Both the position numbers and the translations under genes were made by a program. DNA of 61,176 bases, taken from NCBI GenBank assembly GCA_050015455.1, contig JBEKBJ010000016.1, forward strand, positions 1 to 61,176. The letters are read 5' to 3'. The notes beneath the pieces were generated by a model. That model was not told the origin of the DNA. It saw only the letters and a program-made list of their open reading frames with translations, and did no database searches. This document shows, piece by piece, positions 18,065 to 26,597 of the stretch; positions within the stretch are counted from its first letter, which is position 1, and the number at the start of each line of letters is the position of its first letter. The DNA is from JAGDMS01 sp050015455 (GTDB lineage: Bacteria > Desulfobacterota > Binatia > HRBIN30).

Positions 18065-18238
18065 AGCTTGCCTCACCTGCTACTTACTCTAGCCGCAGCC
18101 GGCCTTACAGCACAAGCAGCCGTAGGGCTGATTCCCACTCTGGCAAGCAAAGGCACGGCGTGGGCTTGTGAGTTGACTGCGCCAAGCTAGTCCCCTGTGC
18201 AGACTCCGAACCCTGGGGTTCCAGCACGGCACCGATCC

Positions 18239-18280
18239 CCTGACACCCTACTGGCACCCGACACCTGACCCCTGCCTCAC
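18239..18280. repeat. Heptanucleotide array, ACCTGAC-like words
   Basis: Degenerate 7-nt-period run (ACCCGAC, ACCTGAC, CCCTGCC and neighbours) lying directly at the stop codon of the dockerin remnant. Same class as 17614-17641. Confidence 0.55.
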
Positions 18281-18435
18281 CCGCACCCGTTCAGGGCGTT
18301 GTTCACCGCGGTCAGAATCTCATCGACGCTGATGTGGCCGTCGCCGTTGGCGTCTCCGGGTTCGCAGGTCGTGACCGGCGCGGTCCCGAGGGCGATGTTC
18401 ACCATCGTGAGCATCTCATCGACCTTCGCCGTGCC
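18277..18435 (-). pseudogene. C-terminal remnant of a dockerin-like protein
   Basis: The open frame carries KVDEMLTMVNIALG, then CEPGDANGDGHISVDEIL, then AVNNALNGCG and a TGA at 18277-18279. This is the second half of the duplicated EF-hand-like tail seen in the gene at 19.3-21.2 kb, with intact Asp/Asn/Asp calcium-ligand spacing. Twelve bases upstream of the preserved part there is an in-frame TGA, and no start or body remains. Remnant of a lost surface protein, bounded by a heptanucleotide array. Confidence 0.7.
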
Positions 18436-18567
18436 TTTTGAATTTCAGCCATCAGAACACGCAGACATCACGGCCCTCCCACGAGAGAGTGGAAGCTCAC
18501 CTGTCCATTGCACGTGTTGCCCCTCCGCGTGAGAGATGGGAGCCGCGCGGCCGGCCGGAGGCTGTCG

Positions 18568-18987
18568 CTACGCTCGTTGCAGCCGGATCACCCGCACCAC
18601 GGGGCGAGGCAGAGCCAGAATCTCGGGATCGCCGGTCAACAGACGGACGGCTTCGAGGCGGGCGGTAGCGACGGCAAAGGCATCGGCGTAAGAGATCGGG
18701 TGAGCCGCCTTGATGCGTGCGGCTTCCATGACGAGCACGTCACGTACGGTCACAACCTCGATCGGAAGCCGCCGGAACTGCTCGAGTTTGGTGTCGGCGG
18801 CGTCGGGGCCAGCGATCTGAATCATGCGGTAGTACACCTCGCCGAGGTTCACGAGGTTGATGAGCAGCCGCAAGTTACCACTCGCCGCCCGCCTCAAGTA
18901 GCGACGGATGACCGCCTCAGCCGGAGCTTCCCTTTGCAAGAACGCCAGCGCGGCCCACGCATCAATGACGACGGCGCCCGCGCGCAT
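18568..18987 (-). CDS. vapC: PIN-domain ribonuclease toxin, VapC family
   Basis: 139 residues, normal VapC length. Acidic residues D9, E50, D102 and D120 sit in the usual PIN contexts (VVIDAWAAL, NLGEVYY, YADAFAVATA, LTGDPE). These toxins cleave tRNA or rRNA when the antitoxin is degraded. The start overlaps the end of the antitoxin by 26 nt, indicating translational coupling. The only complete pair in this immediate stretch. Confidence 0.88.
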   Translation of the reverse strand: MRAGAVVIDAWAALAFLQREAPAEAVIRRYLRRAASGNLRLLINLVNLGEVYYRMIQIAGPDAADTKLEQFRRLPIEVVTVRDVLVMEAARIKAAHPISYADAFAVATARLEAVRLLTGDPEILALPRPVVRVIRLQRA

Positions 18988-19219
18988 CCGCTTCCACCTC
19001 CGCCCGGTGCTCCGCCTCGAGCGCGCTCAGGGCGTCGCCTTCGGTGAGGATGCCGCATACCTGCGCGATGATGCCGTCGTCATCTGGGCGAAGGCGAACC
19101 GCCCCGCCGGGCAGCTCTTCGACCCGGATGCGCATACCGCTGCGCCACCCCAGGCGCTGCCGCAGTGCCCGCGGAATTACCACCTGGCCACTCTTAGTCA
19201 GTTGCGTCGCCGTCTTCAT
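18962..19219 (-). CDS. vapB: AbrB/SpoVT-type antitoxin, VapB
   Basis: 85 residues. Starts MKTATQLTKSGQVVIPRALRQ, the swapped-hairpin AbrB DNA-binding fold, followed by a charged toxin-binding tail. It would bind VapC and repress its own promoter. First gene of a two-gene operon with vapC. Confidence 0.87.
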   Translation of the reverse strand: MKTATQLTKSGQVVIPRALRQRLGWRSGMRIRVEELPGGAVRLRPDDDGIIAQVCGILTEGDALSALEAEHRAEVEADARGRRRH

Positions 19220-19269
19220 GGGTAGTCACAAGGTAGGACGATCCCATGGTCATCGTCAAGCCGTACTCC

Positions 19270-19335
19270 GGTCCCTGGCCCCTGGTTTCTACGTCTCCCT
19301 GAGGGCGCCTTACCCCTCACGTCTCACCCCTCACA
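19270..19335. repeat. Two heptanucleotide arrays at the end of the beta-helix pseudogene
   Basis: GGTCCCT, GGCCCCT, GGTTTCT (19270-19290) and, after 17 nt, CCTTACC, CCTCACG, TCTCACC, CCTCACA (19308-19335). The second set is nearly the same word as the array at 17614-17641. It reaches the stop codon of the neighbouring gene. Confidence 0.78.
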
Positions 19336-21211
19336 GGTTCTGCACGCATCCATTCAGCGCGTTGTTCACGGCCTGAATGATCAACGCCACGTTGACCTGT
19401 GAGCCGCTGGGAATCCCGGCAGCGCATGCGGCCGGCTCGGCGCTCCCGAGAGCGATGTTCACGAGCACGATGATCTCGTTGACCGTGACCTGAGTGTCGC
19501 CGTTGCAGTCGCCGACGCATGGCGGCGGAGTTGCGGTAGAGGTCAGTTTCGGTGTTGCGGTGCCGGTTGAAATGAGGGTTGCCGTTGCGCTGGCGCTAGG
19601 CGCGGCAGTTGCTGTGAACGTCGGCGTGCTGGTGGTGGTCGCGGTCTGACTTGGGGTAGCAATCGAACTGGGTGTGCTCGTTGGCGTCGGTGATACGGTC
19701 TTCGTTGGGGGATGCGTCGGCGTGTTGGTCGGCGTGTCTGTGGCTGTGGGCATCTGGGTCGGAGTCACCGTTGCGCAGCTACCGGTGCTCGTGCATGCCG
19801 CGTTCAGCACGGGTGTCCCGCCAGGTTGGCACTGCCCGTTCACGGGTGCACCGCAGGCAGACAGGGACGCGTACTCACAGCAGCTGTTTGCCGGGAGTGA
19901 TGTATTCGTCGGCGTGTTGGCCGGCGTGTCTGTGGCTGTGGGCATCTGGGTCGGAGTCACCGTGGCGCAGCTACCGGTGCTCGTGCATGCCGCGTTCAGC
20001 ACGGGTGTCCCGCCAGGTTGGCACTGCCCGTTCACGGGTGCACCGCAGGCAGACTGGGACGCGTACTCGCAGCAGCTGTTTGCGGGGAGTGGTGTATTCG
20101 TCGGCGTCGGCGTGGGGGACAGTGAGGCTGGGACCGCGTTGTACTCGTAGGCACCGATGGAGCAGTTCACGCTCCCAGTACCGGGTCGGACGTAGCCGCG
20201 CTGGTCGAGGTTGTTGACCGGCGCCACTGAGCAGACCGACTCGTCCCCGGCGTCGATCGCCGGGCTCCCAGCCAGGAGCGCGATCGTTTGGGTTGGTCCG
20301 CCGTTATTCGCCAAGCCCGAGAGCATTGGGTTCGTATTACTGGGAGAAGTTCCCGAAAAACCGCAGGAGCCATCGTCGTCGATGTTGTGGCCGCCGTCAG
20401 TGATGGGGCCGGAGCAATTGCCGCCCGAGGGGCTATTGGCGACGATAGTGTTGGTGACGGTCAGCGTGCCGCCGCTGTTCACGATGCCGCCGCCACCGGG
20501 CGAGCGATCTTCCAAGGAGCCAAAACCGAGCGCGCTATTGCCGGAGAAGGTGCTGTTGGTGACCGTCAGCGTGCTGCCTGCGTCGTTGAAAATGCCCCCG
20601 CCGAAGCCGAGGCCCTGCCAACCGGCGCTCGCGCTATTGCCGGAGAAGGTGCTGGTGACCGTTAGCGTGCCTTCGTTGTCGATGCCGCCGCCGGTGTCGC
20701 CCACGGCATTGCCGGAGAAGGTGCTGTTGGTGACCCACAGCGTGCCCTCGCTCTAGATGCCGCCGCCCGCGGCCGCGACATTTCCGGAGAAAGTGCTGTT
20801 GGTGACCCACAGCGTACCCTCGCTGTAGATGCCGCCGCCGGCGCCGCTCACGCTATTGTTGCCGTTGGCGATGGTCAGGTTCTGGACCGTGAACTGGACG
20901 CCAGTGTTCACGGAGAAGACGCCCACGCTGTTCCCGCCGCTGATCGTGATCAGACTCCCGCCATCAATGGTGGTGTCGGCGCTAATGGTCTTGGTGCTGG
21001 TGACGGTAATCGTGGCGGTGCCCCCGCAGTTGAAGCTCACGGTACCGGAGAAAAACTCGCCGCCTGGGAGGCAGGCAGTCAGCGCGGACTCAGTGCAGCT
21101 CGCGCCCGTGCCGGTGCCCACGACGCACGCCAGGGCGAGCGAGGGTAGAGAGAGACATTGCAGGAGCAGAGCCAGCCCTAAGCCGCTGCATCGCAATGCT
21201 CTCTTCCTCAT
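19331..21211 (-). pseudogene. Beta-helix surface protein with Cys-rich modules and dockerin-like tail, interrupted by an in-frame amber codon
   Basis: One frame from the ATG at 21211 to the stop at 19331 (about 626 codons), broken only by a TAG at 20753-20755. The signal peptide is MRKRALRC...LSLALA. Beta-helix rungs follow (GGGIYSEGTLWVTNSTFSGN). The TAG stands where the preceding rung has TAC (GGGIY versus GGGI-stop), so a single C-to-G change explains it. Beyond the stop come further rungs, a DxGAYEY end, Thr-Pro linkers, two Cys-rich modules, and a tail with CNGDTQVTVNEIIVLVNIALG followed by a degenerate second repeat ending VNNALNGC. Could be a pseudogene, a readthrough product or a sequencing error. 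Confidence 0.82.
19717..20100. repeat. Two 192-bp direct repeats encoding Cys-rich modules
   Basis: Two nearly identical 192-nt units (64 codons, start about 19717 and 19909), each encoding SCCEYAS.SACGAPVNGQC, a PGGTPVLNAAC stretch and a Thr-Pro spacer. The high DNA identity implies recent duplication or gene conversion. The module has six to seven cysteines and probably folds by disulfides. It lies between linker segments of the beta-helix protein. Confidence 0.8.
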
Positions 21212-21457
21212 TGCCGCCTGATACCCTCTCTTGCCGCCTCGCCACATATCACCAGTCGGCGTCAGTTCCAAACAGGGTTGAACAGGTCCACACAAATGTC
21301 GTTGATGCACACCTCGGTATGGAGCTGCGAGGCTTCATCAACCTCGCGGCTGCCATATCTCTTTTCCCCTTGGCAACGCAAGGAGCGCCGCGCAAGTGCT
21401 ACGCTTCGGTCCACAACTGCCACATGGCTGAAGCGCCAAGGCGCAAAGGCGCCAAGA

Positions 21458-21550
21458 TCAGTCTTCTTCAAGTCCATTCAGCGCCCTGGTGATGCCACCC
21501 TTCATGAGGGCCTCACCACAGTTCAGCAAAAATCCCAGCCTGCATCCGGT
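21458..21550 (-). pseudogene. C-terminal remnant of a GxxExxY-family protein
   Basis: The last about 28 codons before the TGA at 21458 read CRLGFLLNCGEALMKGGITR and then ALNGLEED. This resembles the conserved end of GxxExxY proteins (LGLLINFGxxLMKDGIxRxVNGL). Everything upstream is out of context, so only the tail survives. The rest of 21212-21656 holds no other gene I can support. Confidence 0.45.
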
Positions 21551-21656
21551 CATGACGCCAAGGCAACGGCCCTTTGCACTCCGCCCCCGCTGCGGGGTAC
21601 CCTGGTGCTGTCCGAACATTGGAATGGAACCAACCAGCGCGTTGAGGAGGCGTCCC

Positions 21657-21902
21657 ATGACCATCACACTGAGCGGCATCGTCCATGGCCGGCGGATCGA
21701 TCTGGACGCTGAGGCACCGGTCCCTGACGGCGCAGCCGTGACCGTGCGCCTGGAACCCAGACGACTCACGGCCCATGAACGGCGCCAAATTGTTATCGCG
21801 ACCGCCGGCTCTTGGCGAGAGGATACCTCGCTTGACACTATCTTCGCCGAAATCGCCCAACGCCGACGCGAAACCGCGCCGCGCCAGGGTTCCCTGGAAT
21901 GA
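21657..21902 (+). CDS. Small antitoxin-like protein
   Basis: 81 residues from the ATG at 21657 (GAGGAGG about 8 nt upstream), starting MTITLSGIVHGRRIDLDAEA. Beta-rich N terminus and charged helical C terminus, the usual build of VapC-linked antitoxins. Its stop overlaps the ATG of a PIN gene fragment (ATGA), which supports the role. Exact family not recognised. Confidence 0.65.
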   Translation: MTITLSGIVHGRRIDLDAEAPVPDGAAVTVRLEPRRLTAHERRQIVIATAGSWREDTSLDTIFAEIAQRRRETAPRQGSLE

Positions 21903-22009
21903 TCCTGCTCGACACCAACGTGGTGGTGGCGCACCTCAAAGGAGACGCCCGCGTTATTGTCACCTCAGTCGGCATGTTGGGGGGGGTCAGTAAACCCTAT
22001 CACCGTTGA
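21899..22009 (+). pseudogene. Truncated VapC-like PIN toxin
   Basis: Starts MILLDTNVVVAHLKGDARV, a textbook VapC opening with the first catalytic Asp. After about 20 residues it turns into unrelated sequence and stops at codon 37. The junction lies near a G7 run at 21980-21986. Inactive remnant coupled to the preceding antitoxin. Confidence 0.72.
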
Positions 22010-22041
22010 GCGCGCCGCGACGGTGTGGCAGTGTGGCAGGT

Positions 22042-22314
22042 ATGGAAAAGATAACGCTCCGCAACGTCCACGTCCCGCTGCCCCAGAAGCTCTACAGCAG
22101 GCTCAAGGCCGAAGCGGTCCGGGCGAAGCAGCCTGCTGCCACCGCGGTCCGGGAGGCGATCGAACTCTGGCTGCGGCAGAGGCGGAAGGCCGCCCTTCAT
22201 AAAGCCATTGCCAGATATGCAGCGGAAGTTGCGGGCAGTCACGCGGATCTGGACAAGGACCTCGAATCTGCCGCGGTGGAGCACCTGCTTGACAACGAAC
22301 GAGCTGCACAGTGA
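22042..22314 (+). CDS. Ribbon-helix-helix (CopG-like) antitoxin, orphan
   Basis: 90 residues from the ATG at 22042. N-terminal ITLRNVHVPLPQKLYSRLKAEA is a ribbon-helix-helix DNA-binding segment; ATAVREAIELWLRQRRKAAL follows, then an acidic tail. Such proteins are usually antitoxins paired with PIN or RelE toxins. No intact toxin follows: the next gene is a different type of antitoxin only about 20 bases downstream. Confidence 0.65.
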   Translation: MEKITLRNVHVPLPQKLYSRLKAEAVRAKQPAATAVREAIELWLRQRRKAALHKAIARYAAEVAGSHADLDKDLESAAVEHLLDNERAAQ

Positions 22315-22335
22315 AGCGCGGAACGATTGACCGCG

Positions 22336-22635
22336 ATGATAAAGACATTTGAGGCAGTGTACGAAGATGGGGTGCTGCGGCCCTTGGAATCGCTCGATCT
22401 CCGCGAGCGCCAGCGCGTCAGGGTGATGCTGCAACCTGCCTCGCCGAAGGCTTCGCAGGGCACCCAGCCCGCACCCGCTGCTTCCGGCGAGGAAGATTGG
22501 CTGGATACCGAGTGCCTGCGGGAGTGCGCGGCCGAGGCCGACGAGCGCATCAGCCTGGACTCCGTTCGCCAGGCCCTATCGAAGATCCCGGGCTCGCTCA
22601 CCGCGGACTTCGTGCAGGAGCGGGCCGACCGCTGA
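22336..22635 (+). CDS. DUF104-type antitoxin
   Basis: 99 residues from the ATG at 22336 (an in-frame ATG at 22327 is possible). MIKTFEAVYEDGVLRPLESL is a clear DUF104 signature, related to the antitoxin at 17753-18064 but divergent in its tail. Followed after 50 bases by a truncated PIN gene, repeating the DUF104-plus-broken-toxin pattern. Confidence 0.78.
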   Translation: MIKTFEAVYEDGVLRPLESLDLRERQRVRVMLQPASPKASQGTQPAPAASGEEDWLDTECLRECAAEADERISLDSVRQALSKIPGSLTADFVQERADR

Positions 22636-22685
22636 CCACGCAGGTCCGCCGGCGAGGAAGCACCATCCGGTGAAGGAGCGTCGCC

Positions 22686-22925
22686 GTGGCCAATTGCTTC
22701 TTTGACACGAGCGCGCTGGGGAAGAACTATCACGTTGAGGTGGGCACCGAGGAAGTCGAGCGGCTGCTGGCGCTGCCACAAGCCCGACATTTCATCTCGC
22801 GGTCGAGCATCGTCGAGGTCCAGTCCGTCTTCGCCGGGAAGGTTCGCACGCGCGTGATCGCGGACGCAGCCACGTGGGCCAGGACCGTCCCAAGCCAAGG
22901 ACCCCTCTCGGGATTCCCTTCGTGA
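22686..22925 (+). pseudogene. Truncated PIN-domain toxin
   Basis: GTG start at 22686. Opens MANCFFDTSALGKNYHVEVG and continues as a PIN domain through SRSSIVEVQSVFAGKVRTRVI (about 60 residues, first Asp and the Glu present). It then becomes unrelated and stops at residue 79. The C-terminal half with the remaining acidic residues is missing, so it should not be catalytic. Confidence 0.75.
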
Positions 22926-22991
22926 AGAGGACTTCGCAGAAATCGCACACCGCGCTCTCAGTCAGACTCGAAATCGATCGGCCGAACAGGT

Positions 22992-23351
22992 ATGCTAGCC
23001 AGCGAGGTGAAGTTCGTGTCTCTCGCAGCTGCAGCTCAACCGCTCCCGCTCGCGGAAGATGCCGATGGCGTCATCCGAGTCGGAGGAACACGAGTCACGC
23101 TGGATACGGTTGTGGCGACCTTCAATGAAGGGGCCACGGCAGAGGACATCGTCTCGCGGTACCCGTCGCTCGATCTCGCCGACGTGTACGCGGTGATCGC
23201 CTACTACCTGCGGGAGCGTGACGGTGTCGAGGCGTACCTCGATCGGCGGCGACAAGAGGCGGCAGCCGTGAGAATCGAGAATGAAAAGCGCTTCGATCCG
23301 AACGGGACTCGTAACCGACTCCTTGCGCGACGGGCAGCGCGCCAGTCGTGA
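22992..23351 (+). CDS. DUF433 antitoxin (VapB45-like)
   Basis: 119 residues. The core VIRVGGTRVTLDTVVATFNEG, then ATAEDIVSRYPSLDLADVYAV, is the DUF433 winged-helix-like domain. A C-terminal extension of about 40 charged residues is typical when the partner is a DUF5615 toxin. Overlaps the toxin gene by GTGA. Confidence 0.85.
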   Translation: MLASEVKFVSLAAAAQPLPLAEDADGVIRVGGTRVTLDTVVATFNEGATAEDIVSRYPSLDLADVYAVIAYYLRERDGVEAYLDRRRQEAAAVRIENEKRFDPNGTRNRLLARRAARQS

Positions 23352-23722
23352 TCCGCTTTGCCGCCGACGAAAACTTCAACGACCTCATCGTTCGCGCCGT
23401 GCGCAGGCGTCGCCCTGACATAGACCTCGTGCGCATCCGCGACACCGAGATGCGTGGCGCGAATGATCCTGACATCCTCGGCTGGGCGGCAGAGGAACGT
23501 CGTGTGATCCTGACCCATGACGTGACCACGATGACGAAACACGCATACGAGCGTGTGCGCGCCGGGAAACCCATGGCGGGAGTGTTCGAGGTGTCCTGCG
23601 CCGCCCTACTGAGCGTCGTCATCGACGAAGTCATCCTGCTCGCGGACTGCAGCGTCGAAGGCGAATGGGAGGGACAGGTCCGGTACTTGCCGCTGCGTTC
23701 AACAACGGCCGCAATGCAGTAG
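23348..23722 (+). CDS. DUF5615 PIN-like toxin (VapC45/Mut7-C-like)
   Basis: 124 residues from the GTG at 23348. Starts MIRFAADENFNDLIVRAVRR with the DEN motif (D7, E8, N9) of DUF5615 PIN-like nucleases, and has later acids in DPDILGWA and ILTHD (D58). Complete, in the order antitoxin-toxin with a 4-nt overlap, so probably a working module. Confidence 0.85.
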   Translation: MIRFAADENFNDLIVRAVRRRRPDIDLVRIRDTEMRGANDPDILGWAAEERRVILTHDVTTMTKHAYERVRAGKPMAGVFEVSCAALLSVVIDEVILLADCSVEGEWEGQVRYLPLRSTTAAMQ

Positions 23723-23828
23723 GAGGCCGCGGCGCCAGGTGCGAGGCAATCATCAGCCGATCGGGCGGGCGAAAAGATCCTCGTGACAGGATCTTGTTTT
23801 GGCGCGCGCCGCCCACGGCGGATTCATA

Positions 23829-24028
23829 GTGCACAAGCCCGGCGCAGCGCAACACATTGACCTTGCACGGACTGGCGTGACGCCTGCGGAAGTGGAGCAG
23901 GTTGTCTTGGTCGTGTGCCGGTCCAGGGTGCCATTTCCGAGAGCGAGAATCCGGTATATGTAGTGCAGGGTAAAATTGATGAGGATCGACAGGCAATGAA
24001 GATGTTCACCTGGCACAAAGTAACCTGA
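23829..24028 (+). pseudogene. Possible frameshifted small toxin remnant
   Basis: In one frame QHIDLARTGVTPAEVEQVV resembles the core of BrnT/DUF4258-like toxins (xHIxRHGVTPEEVEEV). A second frame then gives ENPVYVVQGKIDEDRQAMKM and FTWHKVT to a stop at 24026. Joining them needs one frameshift near 23920. No partner gene is seen. Weak call; the rest of 23723-24158 shows nothing else. Confidence 0.3.
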
Positions 24029-24158
24029 CGCGCCGCCTGGGAGGCAGGTCTGTCTCCTGAGACGACGAGTCCCAAACCGGACTCCTCGCTGCCAGCCTGA
24101 GCGCGCCACCTCGGCCTGCGGGCGGCGAAGGTCCGCTCGCAACCGAAGGAGAGGCGCG

Positions 24159-25439
24159 ATGTCTACCGATTACCGTCCGATGTGGATCGAGCTGGGTCTC
24201 GATCTCGAGGCGCACGACGCGCTGCTCGGCGTCTTGGGCTCACTGTACGAGCAGACGTTCATGAAGCAGCACAACCGCCCCGCCGGCATGAAGTACTTCG
24301 ACTTCGTGATGAGCGAGGTGCACGGGCTGCGCATCCAGGAGCTGGTGGACGCGCGCAAGCAGGGCCGCAAGGTGGTGGGCGCGTTCTGCGCCTTTGTCCC
24401 CGAAGAGATCGTCCTCGCCCTCGACGGCGTCATGGTCGGACTATGCGCTGGAGCGGAGTTCGCCACCGCGGAGGCGGAGAAGTTCTTGCCCCGCAACACC
24501 TGCGCGCTCATCAAGGGGTTCTTCGGATTTGCGCTCGCACGCGTGTGCCCCTATCTCGCGGCGAGCGATGTCGTCGTCGGTGAAAACACCTGCGATGGGA
24601 AGAAGAAGAGCTACGAGATCTTCAAGGACTTGGTTCCCCGCCTGTACGTCATGGATCTGCCGCACACGAAGTCCGCGGAAGGTCGCTCGCTCCTCAGGGC
24701 GGAGTTCAGACGGTTCGCGGCGGCTCTCGAAGACCTCACCGGCAAGAGGCTGACCCCCGACGTCCTTCGAAGAGGGATCGCGGCGGTCAACGCGAAGCGA
24801 TCGGCCATGCACCGCCTCGCGCGGCTGCGCGCCGCGGACCCGGCGCCGGTTTCCGGCCTCGACGCGCTGCTCATGAACCAGGTGTACTTCTACGACGACC
24901 CCGCCCGCTTCACAGCCTCGGTGAACGCGATCTGCGACGAGCTGGAGCAGAGGGCCGATCGCGGCGACGGTGTGGCCCCGAAGACGACGCCCCGGATCGT
25001 CGTCTCGGGGTGCCCGATGGCGGTGCCCAACTGGAAGCTGCCCGCCATCGTCGAGCGGACCGGCGCGGTCATCGTCGGGGAAGAGTCATGTATCGGGGAG
25101 CGCGGCACCCAGTTCCTCACCGCCGACACGGGGCGTACGGTAGACGAGCTCATGGACGCCATCGTTGATCGGTACTTCAAGATCGACTGCGCCATCTTCA
25201 CGCCCAACCCGTCGCGGGTCGAGCACGTCATGCGTATGGTCAAGGATCTCGACGCCCACGGCGTCATTCACTACGGGCTCCAGTTCTGCTCGCCGTACCA
25301 GATCGAGGCCGGTCCGGTGGAGAAGCGGCTGGAGCAGGAGGGTATCCCGACCCTGCGTATCGACACCGACTATGGCCAGGAGGACGTCGGGCAGCTCCAG
25401 ACCCGTGTGGAAGCCTTCGTCGAGCGCCTGCGCGGCTGA
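24159..25439 (+). CDS. Double-cubane cluster protein (2-hydroxyacyl-CoA dehydratase D-component family, YjiM-like)
   Basis: 426 residues with a good ribosome binding site (GGAGAGG) before the ATG. Belongs to the HgdB/FldB/BcrC superfamily. Motifs VSGCPMAVPNWKLPAIVE, EESCIGERG and LQFCSPYQIE, and conserved cysteines in RNTCALIKG, RVCPY and ENTCDGKKK, fit the single-subunit branch shown in one homologue to bind an [8Fe-9S] double cubane, rather than true dehydratases with two subunits. It would perform very low-potential reductions driven by the ATP-dependent activator encoded next. Substrate unknown. Oxygen-sensitive by family, yet encoded in a genome with an aerobic oxidase. Confidence 0.87.
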   Translation: MSTDYRPMWIELGLDLEAHDALLGVLGSLYEQTFMKQHNRPAGMKYFDFVMSEVHGLRIQELVDARKQGRKVVGAFCAFVPEEIVLALDGVMVGLCAGAEFATAEAEKFLPRNTCALIKGFFGFALARVCPYLAASDVVVGENTCDGKKKSYEIFKDLVPRLYVMDLPHTKSAEGRSLLRAEFRRFAAALEDLTGKRLTPDVLRRGIAAVNAKRSAMHRLARLRAADPAPVSGLDALLMNQVYFYDDPARFTASVNAICDELEQRADRGDGVAPKTTPRIVVSGCPMAVPNWKLPAIVERTGAVIVGEESCIGERGTQFLTADTGRTVDELMDAIVDRYFKIDCAIFTPNPSRVEHVMRMVKDLDAHGVIHYGLQFCSPYQIEAGPVEKRLEQEGIPTLRIDTDYGQEDVGQLQTRVEAFVERLRG

Positions 25440-25443
25440 CCCC

Positions 25444-26208
25444 ATGCGCAGCGCGGGGATCGACATCGGGTCCAGGGCGACGAAGCTCGTGGTGGTGGAT
25501 GGCGGGCGTGTCGTGTTGCGCGTGGTCGAGGACACCGGCTGTGACCCGCTGGCAGTGTGCCGCCGGCTGCTCGATGGGGTCGCGTACGATACGCTCACGG
25601 CGACGGGCTACGGGCGGCACCTCTTCAAGGAGCACTGGCCCGCTGCCGAGGTCATCTCGGAGATCACGGCGGTCGCCCGAGGCGCAACGTGCTTGATTCC
25701 GGGTTGTCGGACCGTCGTCGACATCGGCGGGCAGGACACCAAGGCGATCACACTCGACGCGGCCGGCAAGGTGCGGAAGTTCGTGATGAACGACCGCTGC
25801 GCCGCCGGCAGCGGTCAGTTCCTCGAGATGATGGCGACGGCGCTGGCCTACACGCGGGAGGAGTTCGTGGCGGCGGCCGGCCGGGCCGCGCGCGCGCAGC
25901 GGCTGAGCAGCATGTGCACGGTGTTCGCCCAGTCCGAGGTCGTGTCACTGATCGCCCGCGGCGCATCCAAGGAGGAGATGGCACTGGGGGTACACCAGGC
26001 CATCGCCAGCCGCACTGCCGCGCTGGCAGGAGGGGTGCCGGTGGAGGAGCCCGTGGTCTTCACCGGCGGCTGTGCCCACAGCGCGTGCCTCGTCTCCCTC
26101 CTCTCCGCAGCGTTGAAGAAGCTGCTGCGGGTGCCCGAGTCACCCCAAACCGTCGCCGCCCTCGGATGCGCTCTCCACGGTTCGCCCTTGCCGATGCGAA
26201 CCGCGTGA
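25444..26208 (+). CDS. ATP-dependent activator/reductase of the double-cubane protein (HgdC/BadF/YjiL family)
   Basis: 254 residues, 4 bases after the previous stop. ASKHA fold: GIDIGSRATKLVVVD (phosphate 1), VVDIGGQDTKAI (phosphate 2) and a late VFTGGCAHSACLV. Cysteines in NDRCAAGSGQFLE and SSMCTVFAQSEV bridge a [4Fe-4S] cluster across the homodimer. Hydrolyses ATP to push single electrons at low potential into its partner. The two genes form a self-contained operon inside the toxin-antitoxin zone. Confidence 0.9.
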   Translation: MRSAGIDIGSRATKLVVVDGGRVVLRVVEDTGCDPLAVCRRLLDGVAYDTLTATGYGRHLFKEHWPAAEVISEITAVARGATCLIPGCRTVVDIGGQDTKAITLDAAGKVRKFVMNDRCAAGSGQFLEMMATALAYTREEFVAAAGRAARAQRLSSMCTVFAQSEVVSLIARGASKEEMALGVHQAIASRTAALAGGVPVEEPVVFTGGCAHSACLVSLLSAALKKLLRVPESPQTVAALGCALHGSPLPMRTA

Positions 26209-26354
26209 TCGCGGAGGATCTGTCCCATGGTTGGAGTGTCGGGTGAACTCGGCTCATTCGACCGGGGCCTTCTGAATCCCCCCCTGTCTCCGTTTGCCTA
26301 CGGCAGCTCAAGAGCATAGCCTTCTGCTCGCAGGGCACCGGGACGAGGGTCGGG

Positions 26355-26597
26355 GTGAAGACAACAGAGTACTTCAAGCACGTGCGCATGCGGCCCGACC
26401 GCGCTACGATCCGGGAGAAGTGGATCAAGCAGGTAATTGAGCACGCGGACAAGACCGAGGTCCAATCAGACGGAAGGATCCGGAAGTGGGGACGGATCAC
26501 CGAAGCGGGGAAGTATCTTCGGGTCATACTGCTTAAGGATGGCGAGACAGTACATAATGCGTTCTTCGATAGGTCTTTCAGGGAGAGTGAGACATGA
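26355..26597 (+). CDS. Small hypothetical protein paired with DUF2283 (DUF4258-like toxin candidate)
   Basis: 80 residues from a GTG at 26355. Contains MRPDRATIREKWIKQVIEHA, WGRITEAGKYLRVILLKDG and ETVHNAFFDR. The end resembles small RelE/DUF4258-like proteins (LRVILLxDGxTVHNAFFDR). Its stop overlaps the start of a DUF2283 gene by ATGA, the common arrangement of this pair. A toxin-antitoxin role is inference. Confidence 0.7.
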   Translation: MKTTEYFKHVRMRPDRATIREKWIKQVIEHADKTEVQSDGRIRKWGRITEAGKYLRVILLKDGETVHNAFFDRSFRESET

